DNA from: an uncultured Oscillospiraceae bacterium
GTDB taxonomy: Bacteria; Bacillota; Clostridia; Oscillospirales; Oscillospiraceae
Reading direction: 5' to 3'
Length of the DNA stretch: 42,258 bases
NCBI GenBank assembly: GCA_947168655.1
Contig: CAMVMU010000011.1
Location: forward strand, 1 to 42,258
Part shown: one piece after another, positions 16,232-24,338 of the stretch
Numbering within the stretch: position 1 is the stretch's first letter
How the letters are laid out: the number at the start of each line of letters is the position of its first letter
Translations under genes and position numbers: made by a program
The notes under the pieces: model-generated
What the model was told of the DNA's origin: nothing
What the model saw: only the letters and a program-made list of their open reading frames with translations
The model's database searches: none

Positions 16232-16260
16232 TTTACACCATATTGTTTTTGTGGTAGTAT
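16232..16260 (+). promoter_or_regulatory. Candidate promoter of the idi-ugd cluster
   Basis: TTTACA (16232-16237), 17 bases, TAGTAT (16255-16260). A perfect TATAAT overlaps at 16258-16263 but would need a 20-base spacer. Either way transcription should start near 16268, some 75 bases before idi. No other convincing promoter was seen further along the cluster. Confidence 0.5.
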
Positions 16261-16345
16261 AATTTGATGAAAACGAGGGCATATAGCCGTAAAACCAGGA
16301 CAAAAACGTTTGATTATAGCCGCTTTTATACCGGAGGCAGCAGCA

Positions 16346-16855
16346 ATGGATGAGTTGATTTTGGTCAATCTTGACGATAAGGCTATCGGCAGTATGAGCA
16401 AAGAGGAGGCCCATCGGTTCGGCAGACTGCACCGCGCCTTCTCCATTTTCATTATCAGCGATGGAAAAATGCTGATCCAGAAACGCAACCGGAACAAGTA
16501 TCACTCCGGCGGACTTTGGGCGAACGCCTGCTGCTCGCACCCTCGCCGGGGAGAGACCCTTTCCGAGGCGACCGAGAGGCGCCTCAAAGAGGAACTGGGT
16601 TTCAGCTGTCCCCTGACGGAGCTGTTCTCCTTCGTCTACTATTCGCCATATCGCGAGGATCTGGCGGAATACGAGTACGACCATGTTTTTATCGGCGAGT
16701 ACAGCGGGGAAATAGATTTTGATCCAGACGAAATCGAGGAAATCAGATGGATCGGTCTTGACCAGCTCCGCGATGAAATGCTGAGATGTCCGGAGCAGTT
16801 CGCAAGCTGGTTCATGATAGCGGCTCCGGGGGTACTCAAACGGTTATCCCGCTGA
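16346..16855 (+). CDS. idi: Isopentenyl-diphosphate delta-isomerase, type I
   Basis: A 169-residue Nudix-fold enzyme interconverting IPP and DMAPP, the C5 units of isoprenoids. The catalytic cysteine is in NACCSHP (C63, matching the CGHP site of E. coli Idi) and the catalytic glutamate in EYEYDHVF (E110). Metal-ligand histidines are in AHRFGRLH. The Nudix-like helix GETLSEATERRLKEELGF is present. ATG 16346 has GGAGG nine bases upstream. Many Firmicutes carry the unrelated type II (flavin) enzyme. A type I gene heading a cluster with UbiA and a prenyl-reductase-like gene suggests pathway-dedicated isoprenoid supply. Confidence 0.93.
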   Translation: MDELILVNLDDKAIGSMSKEEAHRFGRLHRAFSIFIISDGKMLIQKRNRNKYHSGGLWANACCSHPRRGETLSEATERRLKEELGFSCPLTELFSFVYYSPYREDLAEYEYDHVFIGEYSGEIDFDPDEIEEIRWIGLDQLRDEMLRCPEQFASWFMIAAPGVLKRLSR

Positions 16856-16947
16856 GGGCTGATCAGCGGCAAATACAGCCGGAAACGGCATTTTCGGCGA
16901 TACACGGCTGCGATACGGAACAGGCTTAATGAAATGAGGAAGCAAGC

Positions 16948-18072
16948 ATGGATTTTTCGATAGTGATCCCCACTTGGAACAGGTCAAAGCTGGTAGAGGC
17001 TCTGCTGGAGTCATTATATAAAGACCGGCAGGACTACGATGGCGGTGAGACAGAAGTCCTCATCGTGGACAGCAGCGCAGGCGAGGAGAAGCAATCCATT
17101 ATGGATTCCTGCCGGAAATATGACGCCAGGTATATCGAAGGCGACGACAGTGTCCGAAAGAAGCGGAACAAGGGAATCGATCTGGCGCAGTATGAGTACA
17201 TCCTGTTCATCGACTCCGACGTCACCGTCAAGCCCGGCCTGCTGAAGAGCCATGCGGCTACTTTGAGCGAGGGAAAGACCAATCCGAAGATCACGGGCTC
17301 CTTTGGACTGACGGAGTTTGTGGGGGAAAAGAAATTCTGGTGGAAGGTCATCGAGCATACGACGTTCCTGGATTCCTTCAGCTTTGCCAAACAGATGCCG
17401 TACGTGTCGTGGACCATCGGCAATAACGTGGCGTTCCGCAGGGACGAGCTGATCCGGATCGGCAAATTCGAGGAGAACTTTCCGTTCAAGCTGGGCGGAG
17501 ACGATCTGGAGATGACCTATCGATATACCAAGTCGGGAAACCTGATCAAAACGACCCCCGAAGCGGTTACCTATCACTCCAGAGAGACGTGGAACTCGCG
17601 CAAAGCGGTCAACGACCGGGCAAAGCGCTGGGGAACCATGGAGTACTTTATCCTGAAACGGTATCCAGAGCTCGTCAACAGAAGGCTGCCCATGACGGGC
17701 GACGTTGTGGCGCTGGTCACGCTGGCGTTTGCCGCCGTTGCGCTCATCAAGCTCTCGTATATTCCGCTGCTGTTCCTGGCGGCGTGGTACCTGTTATTAT
17801 TCCTGATGATGTACGCGTATCATGTCAGAACACACGGGAAGACCAATGTTTTCTTCTGGTCTCTGGCCATGATCCAGCAGTTCAAGTACAGATTCTGGCG
17901 GGCGGTCGTCTCGCTGCGAAAGCGCGATCTCTCCTGCGCGTTCAAGGGCGCCTATTACGGGCTGTACCACATGCAGTCGGATTACCGCTACAGCGTGAAA
18001 AAGGTGTGGCGCTACTTTTATTCGATATTCGCCGTTTTAGCGGCTATGATCGTTTATATGTTTATCGTATAG
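16948..18072 (+). CDS. Family 2 glycosyltransferase with C-terminal membrane helices
   Basis: A 374-residue membrane-bound glycosyltransferase. The GT-A domain (1-240) starts with SIVIPTWNRSK, has the metal-binding DSD at 89-91, and GGDDLEMTYRYTKSG as the acceptor/base motif (around 191-205). Two or three membrane helices follow (about 250-292) plus one at the extreme C-terminus (356-373), so it works at the inner face of the membrane, probably on a lipid-linked acceptor. The next gene is a diverged paralog with the same architecture. The ribosome-binding site GAGGA is 10 bases before the ATG. Sugar specificity is not predictable. Confidence 0.88.
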   Translation: MDFSIVIPTWNRSKLVEALLESLYKDRQDYDGGETEVLIVDSSAGEEKQSIMDSCRKYDARYIEGDDSVRKKRNKGIDLAQYEYILFIDSDVTVKPGLLKSHAATLSEGKTNPKITGSFGLTEFVGEKKFWWKVIEHTTFLDSFSFAKQMPYVSWTIGNNVAFRRDELIRIGKFEENFPFKLGGDDLEMTYRYTKSGNLIKTTPEAVTYHSRETWNSRKAVNDRAKRWGTMEYFILKRYPELVNRRLPMTGDVVALVTLAFAAVALIKLSYIPLLFLAAWYLLLFLMMYAYHVRTHGKTNVFFWSLAMIQQFKYRFWRAVVSLRKRDLSCAFKGAYYGLYHMQSDYRYSVKKVWRYFYSIFAVLAAMIVYMFIV

Positions 18073-18090
18073 TCGTGAGAGGGCAAAGAG

Positions 18091-19206
18091 ATGGACAAGA
18101 TTGGGTTTAGCATTGTTGTAGCCACAAAGAGCAGGGTCAAGCTGCTGACGGAACTGATCGAGAGCATCGACGTCGCCCGGCGGAACTATCCGGGCGAGTG
18201 CGAAGTGCTGATCGTCGACGACAGCATTCCCGAAGAGAGCGCAGCGGTGCAGAAGGTCTGCGCGGAGCATGACTGCCAATACGTGTTTTTTGAAAACAGT
18301 GTGGCCGCCAAGAGAAATCACGGCGCGGCGCTGGCGAAGAACGAGGTCATTCTGTTCCTCGACTCCGACTGCATCTGCACGGAGCATATCCTCGAACGGT
18401 ATGAGGAGAGATACACCGACGATACCGTTGCCGCCGTGGCCGGCCCGCTGGAATTCGTGGGCGAGGATACCTGGTTCTGGAAAGCCATCGAAGCAACGCC
18501 GTTTTTGACCTGCTTCTATCTGCCGCGCTTCCTGCCCCGGGTGGAATGGGGCGTCACCGCCAACTTCTCCATTCGCAAACGGATTTTTGAAGAGGTCGGC
18601 GGCTTTGACGAATCCTTCAAGAGACCGGCGGGAGAGGACGTCGATCTCGGTCTGAAGGTCTGTGAAAAAGGATACGTGATCAACGCCGCGGCGGAAGCCC
18701 TGGTATATCACAGCAAAAAGACGTGGACGTCGGTAAAGGCCATGTACAGAAGGCTGCGCTTTTACGGAACGGCAGACTGCGATCTGATCCGGAAGCATCC
18801 CGCCCGGGGAGACGTGGTCCTGCCCAAGAGATGCCTGCTGTATATCATTTATTCTCTCCTGCTGGTCCTGATTGCGGTGGCCTCTCAGAAGTGGTGGGTG
18901 CTGGCCGGGATCCCGTTGGTGTTCATTGCCGAGAACGTGGCCATGTCCCTGCTGGTGAACCACCTGTCCGACGAAAAGAAGGCCACGCTGGCCCAGCAGT
19001 TCGTCGCCCAGACGCTGATCCATGACAGCGATTGGGCGTATCTGAAGCGGTGCGCAGCCTCCGGGCGGTTTTCGGACATCAGAAAACAGATGATCTATTA
19101 CCTGGGACAGTACAGAGGGATGCTCCAGATCGGATCCTACGGCACGTGGCTGCAACTGATTGCCCTGATGGGCATCGTTGTGGTGGCGCTATTCATCATT
19201 GCTTAG
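18091..19206 (+). CDS. Family 2 glycosyltransferase with C-terminal membrane helices (paralog)
   Basis: A 371-residue relative of the preceding protein. The GT-A domain begins GFSIVVATKSRVKLL, with DSD at 91-93 and the GEDVDLGLKVCEKG motif near 191. Shared features with its neighbour include FVGE(K/D)xxFWKxIE and a YHSxxTW segment before the membrane region. Membrane helices lie at about 250-290 and 352-371. It starts 18 bases after the previous stop. The two enzymes probably add successive sugars, or act as a pair, on the same membrane-bound acceptor; this is inferred from similarity and adjacency. Confidence 0.88.
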   Translation: MDKIGFSIVVATKSRVKLLTELIESIDVARRNYPGECEVLIVDDSIPEESAAVQKVCAEHDCQYVFFENSVAAKRNHGAALAKNEVILFLDSDCICTEHILERYEERYTDDTVAAVAGPLEFVGEDTWFWKAIEATPFLTCFYLPRFLPRVEWGVTANFSIRKRIFEEVGGFDESFKRPAGEDVDLGLKVCEKGYVINAAAEALVYHSKKTWTSVKAMYRRLRFYGTADCDLIRKHPARGDVVLPKRCLLYIIYSLLLVLIAVASQKWWVLAGIPLVFIAENVAMSLLVNHLSDEKKATLAQQFVAQTLIHDSDWAYLKRCAASGRFSDIRKQMIYYLGQYRGMLQIGSYGTWLQLIALMGIVVVALFIIA

Positions 19207-19238
19207 GAGATTTGAGATTATTAGGAGATTTGAGAGAT
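19203..19238 (+). repeat. Tandem 18-bp repeat containing duplicated ribosome-binding sites
   Basis: TTAGGAGATTTGAGA occurs at 19203-19217 and again at 19221-19235. Each copy carries a Shine-Dalgarno-like AGGAGA, so the PaaK-like gene has two candidate ribosome-binding sites upstream of its ATG; the first copy contains the previous gene's stop codon. Confidence 0.8.
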
Positions 19239-19239
19239 C

Positions 19240-20424
19240 ATGCATGAGAGAGAAATGAAGCAGCTGAGAGAGCTGTATGAGAGCGGGGTATTTCAAAAGC
19301 CCTTTTATTCCGACCGTCTGCACGGGATCGAGGACTTTGACAGCTATGAGTCTTTCACCAAAATCCCGTTTATGTATAAGCAGGATATCCGCAGGACAAA
19401 GCCCTTTGAGAGGACCGCGACCCCGCCTGAGGAGGCCTACGGCTTTTTCTCCAGCAGCGGAACAACGGGCAAGAAGACGTTTTATCTCTATAGCAAAACG
19501 GATAAAAAGGTCCACGAGGAATTCGTAAAAACGTATTTCACGCCTCTGGGCATCGGCCCGTCCGATATCGGCGGCGTTTTTGCGCCGGTGGACACGGGCG
19601 TCATGGCCCACACCATGATGTGGCAGTTCACCACCATGGGATGCGGATACGTCAACTGCCCCGAGCCCTCTCCCCGGAATATCATCGAATCGATCCAGGA
19701 CGTGCCGGTCACTTTGATCGCCACAAGACCCAGCGTGGTGTGCTCCATCATCGGCAACCCCGAGTATGAGCGGATCGCGCGAGAGTCAAGCGTCAGAATG
19801 ATGCTGATGGGCGGCGGATTCCTGACCAACGGCCGCAGACATCTCATCGAAAAGGCGTGGGGCGCGGAGTGCTACGGCATGTTCGGCATGAGCGAGGTAT
19901 TTGGCCCCATGGCGGGTGAATGCCGCGCCCAGGACGGGTACCATTATCTCGACAAGTATCTCATGGTGGAGATCGTGGACCCCGTGACCCATGGGCCCCT
20001 CGGCCCCGGGGAGTACGGCGTCGCCGTATATACCACCCTCTGGAACAAGGGATTCCCCCTGCTCCGGTACTGGACCGATGATTATATCGCCGTGGACACC
20101 TCCACCTGCCGGTGTGGCAGCGACCTGCCCAGACTCCGCTACAAAGGCAGGCTGGCGGACAGCCTGAACATCAACGGAAGCTACGTGTTCCCCAGCATGC
20201 TGGAGGAATGTCTGTTTACCAACGGATACTTTGGCGAATACCGTGCCGTTCAGGGCGACCGCATCCGGGTTATTCTGGAGAAGACAGACGGCTTTGAAAT
20301 GAGCGGCGAATTGAAGCAAAAGATCGACGAGCTGTTTATGAGCGACGTGGTGATCGAGTACGTGGACAGAGAGCAGCTGCTCTATGATGGACACGGGATC
20401 AGATTCACAAAAGAAGACCGGTAA
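19240..20424 (+). CDS. PaaK/CapK-like AMP-forming acyl-activating enzyme
   Basis: A 394-residue member of the phenylacetate-CoA ligase-like (ANL) family. The AMP-binding loop SSSGTTGKKT is at 71-80; later MFGMSEVFGPMAGEC and YWTDDYIAV are the A5- and A7-type motifs. It would adenylate a carboxylic acid and pass it to CoA or directly to an acceptor. Close relatives occur in capsule clusters (CapK) as well as in aromatic acid catabolism. Here it sits between glycosyltransferase genes, so an aromatic, fatty or amino-acid substituent on the final product is likely. The substrate is unknown. Confidence 0.85.
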   Translation: MHEREMKQLRELYESGVFQKPFYSDRLHGIEDFDSYESFTKIPFMYKQDIRRTKPFERTATPPEEAYGFFSSSGTTGKKTFYLYSKTDKKVHEEFVKTYFTPLGIGPSDIGGVFAPVDTGVMAHTMMWQFTTMGCGYVNCPEPSPRNIIESIQDVPVTLIATRPSVVCSIIGNPEYERIARESSVRMMLMGGGFLTNGRRHLIEKAWGAECYGMFGMSEVFGPMAGECRAQDGYHYLDKYLMVEIVDPVTHGPLGPGEYGVAVYTTLWNKGFPLLRYWTDDYIAVDTSTCRCGSDLPRLRYKGRLADSLNINGSYVFPSMLEECLFTNGYFGEYRAVQGDRIRVILEKTDGFEMSGELKQKIDELFMSDVVIEYVDREQLLYDGHGIRFTKEDR

Positions 20425-20440
20425 GGGAGCGGGGAGATCC

Positions 20441-21301
20441 ATGAATATATCTGTTGTGATTCCGGCGTACAACGAGGAAAAACGCATCGGTGCCTGCATC
20501 AAGGCGCTCCTGGAGGGCAGCGAGAAGCCCTTTGAGATTATCGTTGCCGATGGTATGTCTTCCGACAATACGGTCCAGATCGCAAGGGATCTGGGCGCCG
20601 TTGTGGTGAACAACGAAAAGCGTCACGCGGCCGGCGGACGAAACGAGGGGATCAAAGCGGCCCGGGGCGATGTGATCGCCTTTATCGACGCCGACTGTGT
20701 ACCCGACAAGGACTGGCTCAAAGAGATCCACAAGGCTTTCGAGGAGGATGACATCGACGGTCTGGGAACGTATATCGAGGCAGCCAAATCGGACAACAAG
20801 TATGAGCAGTTCTGGGGACACCTGTCGCTGCAGATCCTGATGTCCTACGGCGACGAGCCCTACTACGTGGAGCAGAAATCCCTGAACACCGCGTTTATCA
20901 CGGCAAGCTGCGCGTATAAGCGCTCTCTCCTGCAGAAGCTGAACGGCTTCAGCGACTTCTTTGCCAACAACGCCGAGGATATCGACCTCTGCTGGCGGGC
21001 GGTGGATGCCGGCGCAAAGCTGAAATACGTCCCCAGCGCGAAGATCGTTGCCCATTCTCCCGACAATCTCAAGGGGATCCGCAAAAAGAGCTTCCGCAAC
21101 GGTGTTTCCAGCTCCAAGCTGCAAAAGACGTACTCCGGCAAGAAATTCAATATTGACCGGAATCTCTACAAAGCGCTGTTTTCCAATATTGGCGGTATGT
21201 TCACCGGGCGGAAATTTGCCTCGCTGTTCGTGGTGGAGATCCTGTGCCATCTGGCGGGCAAATACTACGGAAGTATAAAGTGTGGTGTGATTAACATTTG
21301 A
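20441..21301 (+). CDS. Family 2 glycosyltransferase
   Basis: A 286-residue GT-A enzyme: ISVVIPAYNEEKRIGACI at the start, metal-binding DAD at 83-85 (FIDADCVP), and NNAEDIDLCWRAVDAGAKL in the acceptor region. Only a short hydrophobic segment occurs near the C-terminus, so it is probably peripheral rather than integral. ATG 20441 is picked because GGGGAG precedes it and the conserved strand begins there; an upstream in-frame ATG lies inside the previous gene. It differs clearly from the two membrane-anchored family 2 enzymes upstream and likely transfers a different sugar. Confidence 0.88.
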   Translation: MNISVVIPAYNEEKRIGACIKALLEGSEKPFEIIVADGMSSDNTVQIARDLGAVVVNNEKRHAAGGRNEGIKAARGDVIAFIDADCVPDKDWLKEIHKAFEEDDIDGLGTYIEAAKSDNKYEQFWGHLSLQILMSYGDEPYYVEQKSLNTAFITASCAYKRSLLQKLNGFSDFFANNAEDIDLCWRAVDAGAKLKYVPSAKIVAHSPDNLKGIRKKSFRNGVSSSKLQKTYSGKKFNIDRNLYKALFSNIGGMFTGRKFASLFVVEILCHLAGKYYGSIKCGVINI

Positions 21302-22536
21302 GAAAGATACTGTTTATCTCGGCAGGCATTTTTCCCATTCCCGCCAACAAAGGCGGCGCGGTGGAGGAGCTGATCGACAATTTTACGCAGGACAACGCCG
21401 CACACGGAAGATTTGACATCACTGTGGCCAGCTGCGCTTTCAAGGGAACGGAGATCAAGAAAAAAACCGAGGGCGTGGAGTACTTTTACGTCAAAACTCC
21501 GCTCTACATCGCGGCTGCGGATCTGGTCTACAACTTCTATATCGACAAGTTCCTGAAGGATTGGCGAAGCATGTTCCGGAGAAACCGGTTCAAGAGCAGC
21601 CACTACATCAGAACGATCGTGAAGCGGCTGGATCTGAAGGCGTATGACGCCGTCATTGTGGAGAACAACATGTCGCTTCTGAAGGAAATCTCGGACGCGC
21701 TGGGCGATGAGTATGAGCAGAAGTGCATGTACCATATGCACAGCGATCTGGTGGACAACGAGGAAATGATCCCCTATCTGGCGCGGTGCAGACGGATACT
21801 GGCGGTCAGCGACTATGTGAAACACCACCTGTACGAAACCGTTCCCGCGTTCAAAGACACGGAGATCGTAAAGGTCACCAACGGCATCCGGATCAGCCGC
21901 TACACAGACGAGGAGAAGCGTGAGATCCGCCGCAGACTGCGGGAGGCGTATCAAATTGGCGAAAACGAGACCGTTTATCTGTTTTCCGGCCGGGTGAGCC
22001 CCGAAAAAGGCGTGCTGGAAATGACCAGGGCTTTTGCGGACGCGCTGCCTGAGATGAAGCGTCCGTCCCGCCTGCTGATCGTCGGCTCCGCCACCTCGGG
22101 ATCCAACAAGGAAAACTATTATTACAAGCAGGTCCGGGAGGCCGCTGCCCGATGCCCGGAGCATATCACCCTGACCGGCTATATCAATCATGAGCGCATC
22201 ACGGAGTTCCACGCCATGGCGGATGCGCAGATCGTACCCTCCATTATGAACGACCCCGCGCCGCTGACGGTGCTGGAGGGGATGTCCATGGGGATTTTTC
22301 TCATGCTGTCCCGGGTGGGCGGGATTCCCGAATATACCCGGGCGTATGAAAACAAGCTCTTCTTTGAGCGTGACGAGAACTTTGAGCGGAATATCCGCGC
22401 GGCGTTCCTGACATTTGACCAGAAGTATGCGCCTCACGGATATACCGCAGACGCGATTTATTTTGACGATACCCTTTACTACCATGAACTTGCGGAGGCA
22501 ATAGATGCTGCGAAAAAAGCTGGAGAAACAGATTAG
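21298..22536 (+). CDS. GT4-type glycosyltransferase (TTG start)
   Basis: A 412-residue GT-B fold glycosyltransferase. The N-terminal domain opens with RKILFISAGIFPIPANKGG, the nucleotide-sugar domain has FSGRVSPEKGVLEMTRAF, and the retaining-enzyme motif is NDPAPLTVLEGMSMG. The start codon is TTG at 21298, sharing TTGA with the previous stop; the conserved N-terminus begins immediately after it, so no downstream ATG fits. The ribosome-binding site is poor, indicating translation by coupling. It overlaps the next gene by 32 bases. Confidence 0.88.
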   Translation: MRKILFISAGIFPIPANKGGAVEELIDNFTQDNAAHGRFDITVASCAFKGTEIKKKTEGVEYFYVKTPLYIAAADLVYNFYIDKFLKDWRSMFRRNRFKSSHYIRTIVKRLDLKAYDAVIVENNMSLLKEISDALGDEYEQKCMYHMHSDLVDNEEMIPYLARCRRILAVSDYVKHHLYETVPAFKDTEIVKVTNGIRISRYTDEEKREIRRRLREAYQIGENETVYLFSGRVSPEKGVLEMTRAFADALPEMKRPSRLLIVGSATSGSNKENYYYKQVREAAARCPEHITLTGYINHERITEFHAMADAQIVPSIMNDPAPLTVLEGMSMGIFLMLSRVGGIPEYTRAYENKLFFERDENFERNIRAAFLTFDQKYAPHGYTADAIYFDDTLYYHELAEAIDAAKKAGETD

Positions 22537-23434
22537 TTACCTTTTGTCTCGTGCGGGGAGGTTTTCCTATTATAGCCGGATAAGGGCGCTGGGGTTCTAT
22601 AAGGAGAGGCGGATCCGGCTGTCCGCGGCTGAAAAATGGAAGCTGATATTCGGCTCGCGGTCGGAGGTCATCTTCCCGTTTATCGATATCGATATCACCA
22701 CCTATTGCAATCTGAGGTGCAAAAGATGCGCCAAGTGCATCCCGTATTTTGAGCATAGAAAGCATTACACCGCCGAGGAGATCGAGCAAAACCTGGATCT
22801 GCTGACCAGGTATACCGACCGCATCTGCTTTGCGAACATCATCGGCGGTGAGCCCCTGCTGAATCCCGACCTGAAGAGGATCATTGCCGTATGCGCCGCC
22901 AATAAAAAGATCGAGCACCTGGAGCTGACCACCAACGCGACCATCATGCCGGACGATGATGTGCTCAAAGCCATAAAGGACGGCGCCGTCACGGTGCATA
23001 TTTCGGAATATGAGAACCTCGGCCCGCGTTATGAGGAAAGGCTGAAGGCGCTGGTGGAGAAGTTGGAGAAGTTTGAGATCCCGTATGAATACCAGTTTCA
23101 TAAGATCTGGCTGGATTTCGGCGAGATTGAAAAGCGCTGGTATACCGAAAAGGAACTGGACCGGATGCTCATCCGCTGCCCGATGAACAGCTGCACCGTA
23201 TATAACAATAAGGTGCTCTATCGCTGCGGAAAAGCGAGCTACCTTGCCCAGCACGGCATGGTGACGTCGGAAGACGACCTGATCCGGATGGAGGACATCT
23301 CCAGCAAGGAGGAGATGCGGAAGGCGGTCAAGCGTTTCTTCTCCATAAAGCACCTTCCGGCGTGTCAGTACTGTGAGGCTCATCCCAAGGGGATTCCTGC
23401 CGCAGAGCAATTGGAGAAGGACAATGATCTATGA
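22505..23434 (+). CDS. Radical SAM protein with C-terminal auxiliary-cluster-like cysteines
   Basis: A 309-residue enzyme. The cluster-binding CxxxCxxC is CNLRCKRC (C68, C72, C75), followed by the GGEPLLNPD motif that contacts SAM. C-terminal cysteines (CPMNSC, RCG, CQYC) suggest a SPASM/twitch-like second cluster. A basic N-terminal 55 residues precede the barrel. The ATG is inside the previous gene with GGAGG 8 bases upstream. It differs from the four later radical SAM proteins in sequence and lacks their NGxGEP motif. Substrate unknown; placed among glycosyltransferases, a sugar or lipid substrate is possible. Confidence 0.87.
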   Translation: MLRKKLEKQISYLLSRAGRFSYYSRIRALGFYKERRIRLSAAEKWKLIFGSRSEVIFPFIDIDITTYCNLRCKRCAKCIPYFEHRKHYTAEEIEQNLDLLTRYTDRICFANIIGGEPLLNPDLKRIIAVCAANKKIEHLELTTNATIMPDDDVLKAIKDGAVTVHISEYENLGPRYEERLKALVEKLEKFEIPYEYQFHKIWLDFGEIEKRWYTEKELDRMLIRCPMNSCTVYNNKVLYRCGKASYLAQHGMVTSEDDLIRMEDISSKEEMRKAVKRFFSIKHLPACQYCEAHPKGIPAAEQLEKDNDL

Positions 23435-24338
23435 TTATGTGATCGCAGGCGCAGGCCCTGCCGGCTGCATCTGCGCTGCGGGATTAAAGAGGAAAAACCT
23501 GTCCGTACGCATTCTGGAGAAGAACCTCCCCGGCTATCGCAAGGTCTGCGGCGACGGAATCGGCTATGCGTGCGTGCAGGCGCTGGAGGATATCGGCTTT
23601 CCCATGGACCGGCTCACTGACGCGGGCGCTGTGCAGATCAAACAGTTCATCCACTATATCGACGGGAAGAAATATACGGACATTTTGTCCGATCACAACA
23701 AACGGGCGTTCGGTATGCCGAGAGACGCCTTCGACGGCATGCTGCAGGAGTATGTCAGCGGTACCCTGGGGATTCCCATCGATTACGGCGTGAACGTCAG
23801 GGAAATCCGTACAGCGGCCGAAGGCTTTGACGTCTGCGGGATAACAGCGAAGAAGGTCGTTATCGCAGCAGGCGCAGGCGCTGCCATCAGATTCGACGGG
23901 AAAACGCTGGTGCAGCCCAGCGGGGAGAACCCTGTGGGGATCTCTGCCGCCGTGCGCGCCCCGGCGGCTGCCGAACCGTTCTTTATGTTTGACTATCAGA
24001 AGCAATATGACGGCGCCTACGGCTGGATCTTTTCTGTGGGCGACGGGGAATACAACGTGGGCCTCTGGCTGAACCATGACAAAAAACGGCTGAAGAAGCT
24101 GTTTTACCAGTTTATGGAGACCCGGGGCAGAGAGTATCTGGGCGACCACATAGAGTGGATCCGTGAACCCCGGGGCGCCCTGATGGGCATAGGGGAGAGA
24201 AGGATCAGTCCCTGCGAGGGGATCGCGCTGATCGGCGACGCGGCCAACACGTCCAACCATCGGGATGGAGAAGGCATCTCTCGGGCGATCATGGATGCGG
24301 AGAACTTTATCGGTCGATTGGAGAGGACGCGCGGATAG
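23424..24338 (+). CDS. Geranylgeranyl-reductase-family FAD-dependent oxidoreductase
   Basis: A 304-residue flavoprotein. The N-terminal dinucleotide-binding motif is DYVIAGAGPAGC (residues 4-15), and the second FAD motif is IALIGDAANTSNHRDGEGIS (about 269-288). The family includes geranylgeranyl and digeranylgeranyl-lipid reductases and also halogenase-like and PHBH-fold hydroxylases. It is shorter than typical geranylgeranyl reductases (about 390), so part of the substrate domain is missing or reduced. With idi and UbiA in the same operon, reduction of a prenyl chain is the likeliest role, but oxidation of an aromatic ring cannot be excluded. It overlaps the previous gene by 11 bases. Confidence 0.82.
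   Translation: MIYDYVIAGAGPAGCICAAGLKRKNLSVRILEKNLPGYRKVCGDGIGYACVQALEDIGFPMDRLTDAGAVQIKQFIHYIDGKKYTDILSDHNKRAFGMPRDAFDGMLQEYVSGTLGIPIDYGVNVREIRTAAEGFDVCGITAKKVVIAAGAGAAIRFDGKTLVQPSGENPVGISAAVRAPAAAEPFFMFDYQKQYDGAYGWIFSVGDGEYNVGLWLNHDKKRLKKLFYQFMETRGREYLGDHIEWIREPRGALMGIGERRISPCEGIALIGDAANTSNHRDGEGISRAIMDAENFIGRLERTRG

Larger units (their letters stand above)
16022..16345. other. Intergenic region before the isoprenoid/glycosyltransferase cluster
   Basis: This 324-base stretch contains the palindromic terminator of the upstream gene, the probable cluster promoter, and between them a nested set of inverted repeats: TGTGCAG (16131-16137) with CTGCACA (16196-16202), enclosing the 14-bp palindrome at 16151-16164 and a GCGA/TCGC hairpin (16177-16188). 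No gene is seen. The nested repeats could be an operator or a small structured RNA. Confidence 0.55.

Noticed and set aside
11324-16684. An open frame of 1786 codons on the minus strand opposite the dockerin protein and part of idi
   Set aside because: The plus-strand frame has a signal peptide, known domains and a good ribosome-binding site. The antisense frame is a by-product of GC-rich codon bias, and its translation is low-complexity Gly/Ala/Val/His with no domain.
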